Assembly (NCBI GenBank): GCA_910584435.1
Contig: CAJUAP010000021.1
Location: forward strand, 1 to 64,000
Length of the DNA: 64,000 nucleotides
Reading direction: 5' to 3'
Origin: an uncultured Acetatifactor sp.
Lineage (GTDB): Bacteria; Bacillota; Clostridia; Lachnospirales; Lachnospiraceae
Shown here: one piece after another, positions 16,523 to 25,220 of the stretch
Layout: every line of letters starts with the position of its first letter
Numbering within the stretch: position 1 is the stretch's first letter
Notes under the pieces: model-generated
Databases searched by the model: none
Told to the model about the DNA's origin: nothing
The model's input: only the letters and a program-made list of their open reading frames with translations
Position numbers and translations under genes: made by a program

Positions 16523-18049
16523 CTACGTTAATGTATTTTCGGCTTCTCTCATTTCCCTGCATTCCTGGTTCTGCGTACTGAACAAGTGAATGTCATCTCC
16601 CTTTTCTGCCAAAGCCTCACGAAATAACCCCAGCACTTCCCTGTCAATCTTCCCATGTTCCGCCATGTCAGAAAGCACAGACAGCGCCTTCTGTTCCTCC
16701 ATGGACTTCTTGTAAGGTCTGTCCGAACTGGTCAGCGCTTCAAATACGTCTACAATCACCAGAATCCTTGCCTCAAAGGGAATTTCATCTCCCTTTAAGC
16801 CTCTTGGATACCCGCTTCCATCCAGATATTCATGATGAGCGCCTGCCCACTCAATAATATGAGGGTATCTCTGCCTGAAATTCATTTTGCGCAGATACTT
16901 CTCGGTATATTCCACATGGGAGCAGATTACCTGCCGTTCCGCCTTTGTCAAATTCCCCTTTCTCACAGTCAGGCATTCTGTCTCGTCCAAAGTGAGATAA
17001 CCGATTTTATTGCCATTGGAATCCGTATACTTACCGGAAGCCACCTGATTTATGTAAGCCAGATCCTCATCTGTCAAATTAGGCTTTCTGTTAATCTCCT
17101 CCAGCCTTGCCTTGGCATCCACGAACCAATTCTTCTTTTCTCTCCAGCTGTCCCTGCTGATCCTTCCCTCCAGGTAATCAATATGGTACAACGCAGTTAA
17201 ATGCTCAAATCGCTCCAGCACCAGAGGCAGCTTCCCGCCCAGACGGGTCATCTTGTCAATAATTTCATTTGGAATGACCAGCTTCCCGATATCATGCATT
17301 AATGCCGCCATCAGGAGTTCATCCCGCTCTGCAGCCGCGAAATGATAATCACATTTTCCTTTTTTATGCTGTCGGTTAATATAATCCACCAGTTTCTTCA
17401 CATATAGATATACATTTCTGGAGTGGTAATAATTATAAGGAATACGAGTGTCAATGGCATCTGTGAACACTTGCGTAATGGAAATCATCAGCTGTTCAAT
17501 CTCCTGCATATAACGCATATTGGAGACAGCCACCGCCGCCTGGGAACCAAGGGATTCCAGCACCTTCTCATATTCCTTCCTGAAGGTCACTACCTCTCCT
17601 GCCTCATTCTGTGCATTAATCAACTGAACCACACCTACCAGCTTCCCCTCGTGATTCACCATCGGGAACACAAGAATGGATTTGGTATGATATCCGGTTA
17701 ATTTGTCATATTCCCTGGGACCGCTGAAATCAAATTCTCCGCAGCTGTATGCATCCTCAATGTTTAACAGCTTCCGATGGATTGCGGCACATGCACAGAC
17801 ATTTTTCTCACGCATGGCCACAGGCGGATATTGTTCCCCGCCCGTTCCCTTACGGTTGACACCAAGAGAAATATTTTTTGTAATACAGAATCTCAGCTGG
17901 CCGTCCTCATAGAGATACAGTGTGCCGCCGTCACTTTTCGTCAAATCCATGGCGCAGTCCACAATTTTCGCCAGCAGATCGTCATAATTTCTTTCTGCAG
18001 CCAGCAGAATCCCGATTTCCAATATTTTATCTGTCTGCACCTGTTCCAT
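16523..18049 (-). CDS. GAF-HD-GYP phosphodiesterase-like protein
   Basis: A 508-residue cytosolic signalling protein. A GAF sensor domain spans about residues 10-180 (VCACAAIHRKLLNIEDAY, SILVFPM). An HD-GYP domain follows: MHDIGKLVIP near residue 250 holds the HD pair and HHEYLDGSGYPRG near 406 holds the GYP motif. HD-GYP proteins hydrolyse c-di-GMP or related dinucleotides. A long insertion (about residues 265-365) separates the HD and GYP parts. The start codon lies 23 bases inside the upstream cyclase gene with GGAGG six bases before it, so the two are likely translationally coupled. Confidence 0.92.
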   Translation of the reverse strand: MEQVQTDKILEIGILLAAERNYDDLLAKIVDCAMDLTKSDGGTLYLYEDGQLRFCITKNISLGVNRKGTGGEQYPPVAMREKNVCACAAIHRKLLNIEDAYSCGEFDFSGPREYDKLTGYHTKSILVFPMVNHEGKLVGVVQLINAQNEAGEVVTFRKEYEKVLESLGSQAAVAVSNMRYMQEIEQLMISITQVFTDAIDTRIPYNYYHSRNVYLYVKKLVDYINRQHKKGKCDYHFAAAERDELLMAALMHDIGKLVIPNEIIDKMTRLGGKLPLVLERFEHLTALYHIDYLEGRISRDSWREKKNWFVDAKARLEEINRKPNLTDEDLAYINQVASGKYTDSNGNKIGYLTLDETECLTVRKGNLTKAERQVICSHVEYTEKYLRKMNFRQRYPHIIEWAGAHHEYLDGSGYPRGLKGDEIPFEARILVIVDVFEALTSSDRPYKKSMEEQKALSVLSDMAEHGKIDREVLGLFREALAEKGDDIHLFSTQNQECREMREAENTLT

Positions 18050-19844
18050 CCGTAACCTCCAATGAAAAGACGTTTACGCTGCCCGCCCTTCCCTTCAAAT
18101 CCCTTGCCCCCAGAAATTCCGCCGCGAAATCCTCTTTCACATGCGCATAGAGTTCTTCACTCAAGAGCACCTGACCCGGTCTTGCAATGCTTTCCAGCCG
18201 CTCCGCCACATTCACCGTATCTCCTATGGCAGTATAATCCATCCGGTATTCGCAGCCGATATTTCCCACAACCGCCCTGCCGCAATGGATTCCTACACCG
18301 CAGGCAATTTCCACGCCAAAATCCCGTTTTAGTTCCCCGTTCATTCTCCCCACGGCATCTACTATGTCAATCCCTGTGCGGACAGCCTTCTGCCGGTATT
18401 CCTGCACATCCAGAGGCGCATTATACACCGCCATCACTGCATCTCCGATAAACTTGTCAAGTGTTCCCTCATTTCTGAAAATGGCCTCTGTAACCTGTCC
18501 CAGATATCGGTTCAATATCTCCACAATTTCTCCCGGAGACAACCGCTCAGATAAGGACGTAAAACCTCTGATATCCACAAAAAGAACCGCAATCTCTCTA
18601 TCTCTTCCGCCAAGCTCAATCCGGTAATTATTATTCTTCCCCAGCTCATCCACCACCTGCGGCGCCATATAAGTGCGGAATACACTTAATATCTTCCTTT
18701 TCCGAATCCTCTCTGTCAGATATCCCGTAACCACCCTGGCCAATGCCGCGACAGCCACTCCCAGAACCGGCACCAGACATTTCCAGTAGAATCCATATCC
18801 ATACAGCAATTCCGCTCCCAGCAAAATGACAAGCACAAGCCCACAGCCCCCTGCCAGTCCAAAGGAAAGAGATTTGCGAAAAGCCAGAAACACATATCCT
18901 CCTACAAGCACTGCGCCAAGCAGCCCTGCACACCAGGGCGACAATTCCCGGAATGTCCTGCCGTCCAGAAGCGCGTTAATATGATTGGCCTGTACCTCCA
19001 CTCCGTTCATAACCGCACTTCTTGCAATAGGCACCATATATTGATCCATCATGGCAGCGGCATAGGCGCCTACAAGCACAATACTATCCTGGAATACTCT
19101 CATGTCACATCGGCCTTCCACGATGTCCACATAGGAATATACCTCGTACATTCCCGGTTCCGCCGTATAATCAAATCCATAAACGCCCTGTTCATCCGTT
19201 TTCGGAAGCTGAGGGGTACGTCCCACAGCCTCCATATAACGGCAATATGTCTCACAGGCAAAATTGTAACTGACTTGATCGTGCCACACAACAGACAGCA
19301 TTGCCCGGCGCGCATAATTATCCGCATCCTGCATGGCGTTGGTAAAACCATCGTAACTCACTGCCGCCAGGGCTTCATAAGGCTTCTCCACCTGTGCCAA
19401 ATGCATGGTATTCATCCACAGACTGCCATCCGGCTGCTGCTCTAACTTCGTTGTATATTGAAGATAAGAAGCCATCACCAGCCCGTCATACGCTGCGGCT
19501 GCTTCCGCCAGGGCGCCGTCCCCATCCTCATCCTTCTCTCCAAAATAATTGATATCGAACGCAATGACCGCCGGGGGATGCTCCCTGTCGAATGCATTCA
19601 GCAAATCTGCCGCCTGCTGTCTGCTCCATCCTGAAAACGGCCCCATAGCCTGAAGAGAAGCATCATCAATTCCAATGATCTTAATACTGTTATTCACCGG
19701 TTTTTCACGGACAAAAATTCTGTCTCCCAGCCAATACTCTGTTCGCTCAAAGGGTGAAGCCACTGCCAGCAGTGCTGCCAGAAATGCTGCCAACACCGCC
19801 GGAAGCATTTCTGACACCCTTTGCTTTACTGCCTTTCGTTTCAT
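18027..19844 (-). CDS. CHASE2-domain class III adenylate/guanylate cyclase
   Basis: A 605-residue membrane receptor cyclase. After one N-terminal membrane segment, an extracytoplasmic CHASE2 domain (about 35-285) contains IIGIDDASLQAMGPFSGWSR. About three membrane helices (305-375) follow, then the cyclase domain (about 405-590). The two metal-binding Asp residues are in LFVDIRGFT and KFIGDAVMAVYN, and YTAIGDTVNVAERLE is the C-terminal signature. A Lys in TLDKF and the pattern around AVYNAPLD suit ATP as substrate, but specificity is inferred. Its ATG overlaps the FecR gene stop (ATGA), indicating coupling. CHASE2 sensing ligands are unknown in general. Confidence 0.93.
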   Translation of the reverse strand: MKRKAVKQRVSEMLPAVLAAFLAALLAVASPFERTEYWLGDRIFVREKPVNNSIKIIGIDDASLQAMGPFSGWSRQQAADLLNAFDREHPPAVIAFDINYFGEKDEDGDGALAEAAAAYDGLVMASYLQYTTKLEQQPDGSLWMNTMHLAQVEKPYEALAAVSYDGFTNAMQDADNYARRAMLSVVWHDQVSYNFACETYCRYMEAVGRTPQLPKTDEQGVYGFDYTAEPGMYEVYSYVDIVEGRCDMRVFQDSIVLVGAYAAAMMDQYMVPIARSAVMNGVEVQANHINALLDGRTFRELSPWCAGLLGAVLVGGYVFLAFRKSLSFGLAGGCGLVLVILLGAELLYGYGFYWKCLVPVLGVAVAALARVVTGYLTERIRKRKILSVFRTYMAPQVVDELGKNNNYRIELGGRDREIAVLFVDIRGFTSLSERLSPGEIVEILNRYLGQVTEAIFRNEGTLDKFIGDAVMAVYNAPLDVQEYRQKAVRTGIDIVDAVGRMNGELKRDFGVEIACGVGIHCGRAVVGNIGCEYRMDYTAIGDTVNVAERLESIARPGQVLLSEELYAHVKEDFAAEFLGARDLKGRAGSVNVFSLEVTDGTGADR

Positions 19845-21826
19845 TCCTCACCCTGCTTTTCCCAAACCGCCTGAAATCTCGTCAACAGACTTCCTGACTG
19901 ACTGATATTCTTCCATCCGGCCAGGACGTACCCCTCCCGTACAGGCTCGGAAAATCCCATGTTCCCTGACGATTCATAACCTTCGGAACCTATCATAACA
20001 CTGTTACAGATACAAAAACCTGTCTCCGGCGCCTCATAGATAACCGGATAATATTTCCGTCCTTCGCCGTCTACCCAGATTGGATATAATGTCATATCCT
20101 GCCGAACAGCATCTTTTTCAAAATCCCACTCCCCATCCTCTTCTGTACACCAGCCCACACAAGTAAAATCGTCTTTCCCAGGCTCACTTCCCAAAGGTGT
20201 GGACAATATATCCGGCGGCCAGTCCCTTACCAATTTCTCCCCTTCAGCCACCTCGCAAGTCCCATAAGAGTATGCTGTAATCTCTTTGATTTCCGAATAG
20301 GTACTTCCGTCTTTGTTATAACTCAATGCAACATACGGCAGACAATAAGTAACGGTTCGTTTCTCCTTCTCGTCGGGTGCAGAAGACGGCCCTGGCTCCG
20401 GGCTTGGTTTTTCTGTCGCTGGTGGTTCAGGACTCGGTTCTTCCGTCGGCTGCGGTTCCGGGCTCGGTTCCTCCGTCGGCTGCGGCTCAGGGCTCGGTTC
20501 CTCCGTCGGCTCCGGCTCCGGCCTTGGTTCTTCCGTTGGCTGCGGCTCTAAATCTGGTTCCTCCGTTGGCTGCGGCTCAGGGTTTGGTTCCTCCGTCGGC
20601 TCCGGGCTCGGTTCCTGCTCTAAATCTGGTTCTTCCGTCGGCTGCGGCTCAGGGTTTGGTTCCTCTGTCGGCTGCGGCTCTAAATCTGGTTCCTCCGTTG
20701 GCTGCGGCTCCGGGCTTGGTTCTTCCGTTGGCTGCGGCTCTAAATCTGGTTCCTCCGTTGGCTGCGGCTCAGGGTTTGGTTCCTCTGTCGGCTTCTGCTC
20801 TAAATCTGGTTTTTCCGTCGGCTGCGGCTCAGGGTTTGGTTCCTCTGTCGGCTTCTGCTCTAAATTTGGTTCCTCTGTCGGCTCCGAATCTGCGTCTGGT
20901 TCTTCTGCGGATTCCGCACCTGGCACAGATTCTGCAGACGGCAGAGGCTGCTCTGCGGGATCTGCATTCAACACAGGTGCCATACTCTGTACCGGCAGTA
21001 AATTCATACTATCTTCTAACTTTTTATCTTCCTCCGAATTCTGCTCATTGTTTTCACCGGAATCATTATGATTCTGCACTATGGCAGATACAACTGCTTC
21101 AGGTTCCGGTGTCCCGGCTATTCCCAAGTGAATCTCCCGCCCTTCGGCTTCTATCTGCCGCAGACGCCGGAGCATCTGTTCATCCAGCAGCTCTTGCGTA
21201 ATGCTTTCCCTCTCTATCAAAAAACGGGGTGTCTCCTCATCCGTGAACTTCGTATATTCCCCCGCCTTACATACTAACGATTCCATCCCTGACGGCGCAA
21301 CTGCCACCTTGCCCTCATAGACAAGCACTGATATTTCTTCTTCGCCCTCATCCTCTCTTCTCCGTACCTCAAACACAGTCCCTCTCACAGACATGGTAGC
21401 GTTAGGAGTTACAACGTCAAATGCGGCATCTTCTCCCAAGGGGTTACGGATATCACTTAACACACTCCCTGCTGCCAGATGAATGGATGTTCTGCCTGCA
21501 GATTCGTTTCCTTCGGCAACTACCTCCATGGCACCCTTTTCGCCTAACATCACATATTTATCCCCGTCCAAACGCAGCACAATGTAAGCGCCCTCTTCAG
21601 TGGACACACGATCTCCCGACATCAGATTCATATTCACCGCTGCTGCCAGACTGCCTATGCTCTCCCTTTCAATCGTCACTGTTCCATCCAATTCCACGAT
21701 CCTGATAGACCGATATGCCTCCGCTCTGCTCTCCTTCGACAGCATGAAGAAACATATCACTGACACTATTATAACCACACCCGCCGCTGCTGCAATTATC
21801 TTTCCACGTCCCGTTTGTATCTTCAT
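19841..21826 (-). CDS. FecR-domain membrane protein with Pro/Glu/Thr repeats
   Basis: A 661-residue protein anchored by one N-terminal membrane helix (about 9-29). A FecR domain (about 40-195) contains GDRVSTEEGAYIVLRLDG and the typical VVTPNATMSVRGTVFEV. A helical segment follows, then a wall-spanning low-complexity region of about 170 residues made of EEP.PEPQPT units (308-477), and a C-terminal part with two Listeria-Bacteroides-repeat (Flg_new)-like motifs (FTCVGWCTEEDGEWDF, REGYVLAGWKN). It is the first gene of the signalling operon; its stop overlaps the cyclase start. The pairing of FecR with CHASE2 cyclases suggests it is a cell-surface input module, which is inference. Confidence 0.9.
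   Translation of the reverse strand: MKIQTGRGKIIAAAAGVVIIVSVICFFMLSKESRAEAYRSIRIVELDGTVTIERESIGSLAAAVNMNLMSGDRVSTEEGAYIVLRLDGDKYVMLGEKGAMEVVAEGNESAGRTSIHLAAGSVLSDIRNPLGEDAAFDVVTPNATMSVRGTVFEVRRREDEGEEEISVLVYEGKVAVAPSGMESLVCKAGEYTKFTDEETPRFLIERESITQELLDEQMLRRLRQIEAEGREIHLGIAGTPEPEAVVSAIVQNHNDSGENNEQNSEEDKKLEDSMNLLPVQSMAPVLNADPAEQPLPSAESVPGAESAEEPDADSEPTEEPNLEQKPTEEPNPEPQPTEKPDLEQKPTEEPNPEPQPTEEPDLEPQPTEEPSPEPQPTEEPDLEPQPTEEPNPEPQPTEEPDLEQEPSPEPTEEPNPEPQPTEEPDLEPQPTEEPRPEPEPTEEPSPEPQPTEEPSPEPQPTEEPSPEPPATEKPSPEPGPSSAPDEKEKRTVTYCLPYVALSYNKDGSTYSEIKEITAYSYGTCEVAEGEKLVRDWPPDILSTPLGSEPGKDDFTCVGWCTEEDGEWDFEKDAVRQDMTLYPIWVDGEGRKYYPVIYEAPETGFCICNSVMIGSEGYESSGNMGFSEPVREGYVLAGWKNISQSGSLLTRFQAVWEKQGEE
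20395..20900 (-). repeat. In-frame 30-bp repeat array (Pro/Glu/Thr)
   Basis: Sixteen or so imperfect units encoding EEPxxEPQPT, all in frame. The alternation of SPEP, NPEP and DLEP versions shows at least two nested repeat registers, a sign of unequal recombination. Confidence 0.85.
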
Positions 21827-21919
21827 TGTACACCCCCTCTATTCCAGTTCCGCATTTATCCTCCCAGCATCAACAGACACAGACAAATGTACATCTGCTT
21901 CGCATTTCCTATCACTTTT

Positions 21920-21948
21920 ATCATATCCTTACAGGAAATATTTGTCAA
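21920..21948 (-). promoter_or_regulatory. Sigma-A-type promoter of the FecR-cyclase operon
   Basis: Minus strand TTGACA (21943-21948), 17 bases, TATGAT (21920-21925), about 90 bases before the FecR start. The -35 box overlaps the end of the upstream GT-C gene, so the operon has its own promoter. Confidence 0.7.
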
Positions 21949-23753
21949 TCTCCCGTCAGCAAAAATCTCATTGCAGTAGCCCCCTCCTGTTCATCCACCT
22001 GATGCAATCCCTCCAGCCCAAACGCATCTATCACTTCTGCATACACATCTTCCACTTCCATGTCCTTTTGAATTGCAATCATGACATAGTCTCCCCTCTG
22101 ATATTCGTAGTCTTCTGCCAGAATACCTAACTCGGAGAGGTATACCACTCCCACTTTCCTGCATTGTGCCAGAATAGTACTGTCAATGGCGCTTTGGTTC
22201 CAATCGCCATCCGATAATACGAAGACACAATCCGTATTCTCAGGCACCTTTACCAACGCCTGCTCACCATGATACAAACCACCCGGTTCCCTCATATAAC
22301 CGTTATTCAAAATAAACAACAGCACACCTGTCAGCAAAAGCACCCTGTTCTCCCATTTGATTGTAATCCTTTCATCCACCCTCAATTCCCGCAGCACAAA
22401 AGCAATGGACGCCACCACATACAAAATCCAGAATGGAAAGGTACACATAACATACCTTTCTACCAACATAGGAATAATCTGTGCTACTACTACTACATAC
22501 AGAACAATCGGAACCGTGATCAGCATCCCTTTTCCAAGGAGCATTTTGTCTCCACTGAACAGCAGACTGCTCCTTGTTCTTACCATCTTCCATATTACAA
22601 TGCCCACTGCCCCGCACAGACATAATACAAGAATCCACCATTTCCCGCCATAAACCTGTGCCATGATCTGTTGAAACATCAGCTTTACCTTAATATAATA
22701 GAACTCACCCTCCCGTATCACATCCAAAGCCTGTGTTCCCTGGTATCCTTTGAACACATGCCGGATGGCATACGGCCAGATACACAATCCTGCAGCGGCA
22801 GAACCTGCCAGTGTCAGAAGATATCTTATTGTTTCCCTCCACTGTTTCCTCACCAGCATCCATATGGTAAAAACCATGGCAGTCCCTATGGCATACAGGA
22901 CAAAATAATAATGTGTCAGGAATCCGCCTAAAACCACCAGAATCAAATACCGCCGGTTCTTCCCCCTGCATTGAAAATTCTCATGGGCTATCTTCAAATG
23001 TACATAACAGGCAATAACCACCATCAGGGTCAGCAACGCATACATCCGCAGCCAGACTGCCGTATTCATGAAGCCACAGGACAGTCCATATCCCCCCGCT
23101 GCAGCCAGTGCCGCCGTCTCTCCCCCAAAATAATCCTTCACCATCTTATAAAGCACAATAATCGTAAGAAGCAGCGCTGCAATATTAATGGACAAAGCAA
23201 ACCATTTTGAGAAAATCCCCTGAAACAATGAACAAATGGTGTGCAGGATAATGTAATACAGCGGCGGATGCACATCGCCTCTCTGATTATAATAAACAGA
23301 CGCATAATTAAAAGTATTGCTCTCACTGACTGCAATATAGTCCTGATATGCCTGACCTGAGACCCATGTCGTTGTCCTGGTGTCCGAACTGTTTGCCTGT
23401 GCAGTCACATAATCCTGATAGATAATACTGTCCCTGAGCTGAAAATCACAATCTTTTAAAATCTGAAAGTCCTTGACCAGATTGCGTACCAGATCGCCCA
23501 GGGATTCCCCAGCGCCATACTCCAGCATCCAGTCCTTTACTCCATATTCAATTTCCCCAAAATGCATAAAAGGAAGATATTCACTGTTCGCCAGACCATA
23601 GGAATAGATTTCGTCCACATGATATCCCACCTTCCGGTTTCCGTAGAACACTATGGTAAAAAATGAAAGCAATACTATAACTGCCAGTTTCCAGGGCAGT
23701 TTCCTGCTTTGCGGACTGCCTCCGCCGCCTCTTCTCTTCATCACTGTCCCCAT
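21945..23753 (-). CDS. GT-C-type membrane glycosyltransferase-like protein
   Basis: A 602-residue polytopic membrane protein with about eleven helices. The first extracytoplasmic loop begins YHVDEIYSYG, where the acidic pair fits the catalytic position of family 39-like GT-C enzymes that use polyprenyl-phosphate sugars, and GDVHPPLYYIIL is a common second motif of that group. A soluble C-terminal domain of about 100 residues follows. The ATG at 23753 is chosen because AGGAGG is six bases away; an ATG two codons earlier is too close. Acceptor and sugar are unknown. It has its own promoter (23840-23868). Confidence 0.75.
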   Translation of the reverse strand: MGTVMKRRGGGGSPQSRKLPWKLAVIVLLSFFTIVFYGNRKVGYHVDEIYSYGLANSEYLPFMHFGEIEYGVKDWMLEYGAGESLGDLVRNLVKDFQILKDCDFQLRDSIIYQDYVTAQANSSDTRTTTWVSGQAYQDYIAVSESNTFNYASVYYNQRGDVHPPLYYIILHTICSLFQGIFSKWFALSINIAALLLTIIVLYKMVKDYFGGETAALAAAGGYGLSCGFMNTAVWLRMYALLTLMVVIACYVHLKIAHENFQCRGKNRRYLILVVLGGFLTHYYFVLYAIGTAMVFTIWMLVRKQWRETIRYLLTLAGSAAAGLCIWPYAIRHVFKGYQGTQALDVIREGEFYYIKVKLMFQQIMAQVYGGKWWILVLCLCGAVGIVIWKMVRTRSSLLFSGDKMLLGKGMLITVPIVLYVVVVAQIIPMLVERYVMCTFPFWILYVVASIAFVLRELRVDERITIKWENRVLLLTGVLLFILNNGYMREPGGLYHGEQALVKVPENTDCVFVLSDGDWNQSAIDSTILAQCRKVGVVYLSELGILAEDYEYQRGDYVMIAIQKDMEVEDVYAEVIDAFGLEGLHQVDEQEGATAMRFLLTGD

Positions 23754-23839
23754 CTGCATCCTCCTGCTTCCAATTCATGCCGCCCTTCTCGATGCCGCAG
23801 CACTGTCACCAAATGCATAAAACGCAAAAGGTTACTGTA

Positions 23840-23868
23840 AATATAGCATGTTGTTTCCATACTTTCAA
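23840..23868 (-). promoter_or_regulatory. Sigma-A-type promoter of the GT-C gene
   Basis: Minus strand TTGAAA (23863-23868), 17 bases, TATATT (23840-23845), about 90 bases before the start codon at 23753. Confidence 0.65.
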
Positions 23869-23886
23869 GGGATTCGTTGCAAAAAC

Positions 23887-23953
23887 GTAACAGTTCATGT
23901 TACTGTTCACCCGCCATCGCAAGGCACCTTCATGCGCATTTTGTATGGGTTCG
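23887..23953. repeat. Copy of the GTTACTGTTCAC dispersed element, interrupted by an IS
   Basis: Contains GTAACAGTTC, then GTTACTGTTCAC, then TTCATGCGCATTTTGTATGG. The last two blocks match, in the same order and similar spacing, the reverse complement of the element at 62804-62936. The IS at 23963 is inserted ten bases beyond it. Confidence 0.6.
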
Positions 23954-23962
23954 GCCAGGCGG

Positions 23963-24805
23963 GATAGCGTAACTTTACCTGGGTATACTAAAAGGCAGAC
24001 TTCCCCCTTTTTTGTCAGACATTATTTCAACACACTCCAACAATTGCTGCATTAAAATATACCTTTACGGATGTCTGCCGGCTTATTCTTGCCCTCAATG
24101 CCTCTATGTATTTCCCATTGGCCTGGCTGTGCTTTTTTTCCCATGACAGAAGTTCCGACGCACTCAGAAAGTTCTCTTCTACCGCCGTTTCTTCAGGTAC
24201 TGCTCTCTTTCCATTTCTCACCAGCTCCAACATACCACCTCCGTTTATCCAGTATATTCTCAGACGGGAGAGCTTGTCCGTACCCTCACGGCTCCATCCC
24301 ATCGGCCGGGAACTCATCCGGGATGGCAGGACATGGCTCACATGACCTTCCTTGCTGCTTCCCATCCCACAGCCCTGTCCAGCAGGTATGCTGTTTCTTC
24401 TGTTTCCTTATTCTTGAATCTGGTATGGGTAAAACCCACTGTCCCAAGGGGAGTCAGGATCCTTTTGGTGCAGCGGTCTTTTATCTGCCATGACATCCGT
24501 CTTTTCAGGCTTTCTTCCAGTAAAGTATTTGCCTCGTCAAGCAGTTCTGAAAGGAACATGCATGCGTTTTTTAGGAACACCTTTTTAATCGCTTCCATGC
24601 ATTCATCAAACAGGAACGGGGCTTTTATAAAATTTATTTTGATTTTTTCAAATCGGAGATTCCATTTTCCACAAAATACTGTATACTATTTTCCATAAGG
24701 GACACTTCTTTCTTTGGTTTTTGTTTTTGCAAATACAGGATACCATAAAAACTGGTGTTCCTTTCTATTTTTTCCTGAAAATTTCCCAGATAAAGTTACG
24801 CTATC
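23963..24805 (-). mobile_element. ISLre2-family element, internally deleted, with 9-bp target duplication
   Basis: An 843-bp element with terminal inverted repeats: GATAGCGTAACTTTACCTGG at 23963 and, reading in from the right end at 24805, GATAGCGTAACTTTATCTGG (one mismatch). The 9-bp sequence GCCAGGCGG occurs directly outside both ends (23954-23962 and 24806-24814), a target-site duplication of the length known for ISLre2. It contains only the start and end of an ISLre2 transposase, so it is non-autonomous. Confidence 0.9.
24027..24696 (-). pseudogene. Broken ISLre2 (UPF0236) transposase
   Basis: Starts at the ATG at 24696 (MENSIQYFVENGISDL), shifts frame within an A/T-rich run near 24640, continues as the N-terminal domain (MSWQIKDRCTKRILTPLG, then the EETAYLLDRAVG motif), then shifts again near 24350 into the C-terminal segment (SKEGHVSHVLPSRMSSRPMG), which is characteristic of ISLre2 transposases. 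The middle of the protein, including the catalytic region, is missing: about 220 codons remain against about 450 in intact relatives. Confidence 0.85.
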
Positions 24806-24821
24806 GCCAGGCGGATACTGC

Positions 24822-24850
24822 TTGTAAAAACTACACAATTGTATTATAAT
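24822..24850 (+). promoter_or_regulatory. Sigma-A-type promoter
   Basis: TTGTAA (24822-24827), 17 bases, TATAAT (24845-24850). It lies just outside the right end of the IS and about 65 bases before the small secreted-protein frame at 24916. Confidence 0.65.
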
Positions 24851-24915
24851 AATTACATGGATAAAGGAGCTGCAGCGAATTGAAGTCCAAATACTATTCA
24901 AAAAGGGGAAAATCT

Positions 24916-25166
24916 ATGAAAATGAAAGTACTGAAAACTGTTTCAACGATGGTGCTGACTCTTATATTGGGAGCTAGTGTTTTGGCAGGTAACGTGCAGG
25001 CCGCGGACGGTTATATTACAAATGTGATATATGCGGCATAGAAGACACAAAAGAAGAGAGGTGTGATATCGAGCCGCATAATTTGCGTGCCGCGGACCCG
25101 CCATATAGGTATCGCTGCCTGTTTCCCGGCGGCATTGCAGATAATAGAGCAATTGGCCTCTTTTGA
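24916..25166 (+). pseudogene. Small secreted Cys-containing protein with a frameshift
   Basis: The ATG at 24916 follows AGGGG and a good promoter. It opens a signal peptide (MKMKVLKTVSTMVLTLILGA, cleavage probably after VQA) and stops after 41 codons. From 25017 onward another frame reads YKCDICGIEDTKEERC and continues to a stop at 25164-25166, giving a plausible mature peptide with a CxxC pair. Joining the two needs a one-base shift between about 25012 and 25022. It is either a pseudogene, a sequence error, or, less likely, a programmed shift. No family is recognised. Confidence 0.5.
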
Positions 25167-25220
25167 ATGGAAATGAAATAAAACAGAGTTGGTATTTGAG
25201 AATGAAGGAGGGTTGTATGA

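Noticed and set aside
20377..21201. A 274-codon plus-strand open frame rich in Ala, Leu, Val and Pro
   Set aside because: It is the complement of the Pro/Glu/Thr repeat array in the FecR gene, whose period keeps all frames open.
24916..25041. An intact 41-residue secreted peptide
   Set aside because: The mature part would be only about 12 residues and a longer Cys-containing continuation lies in a neighbouring frame, so a frameshifted gene is the better reading.
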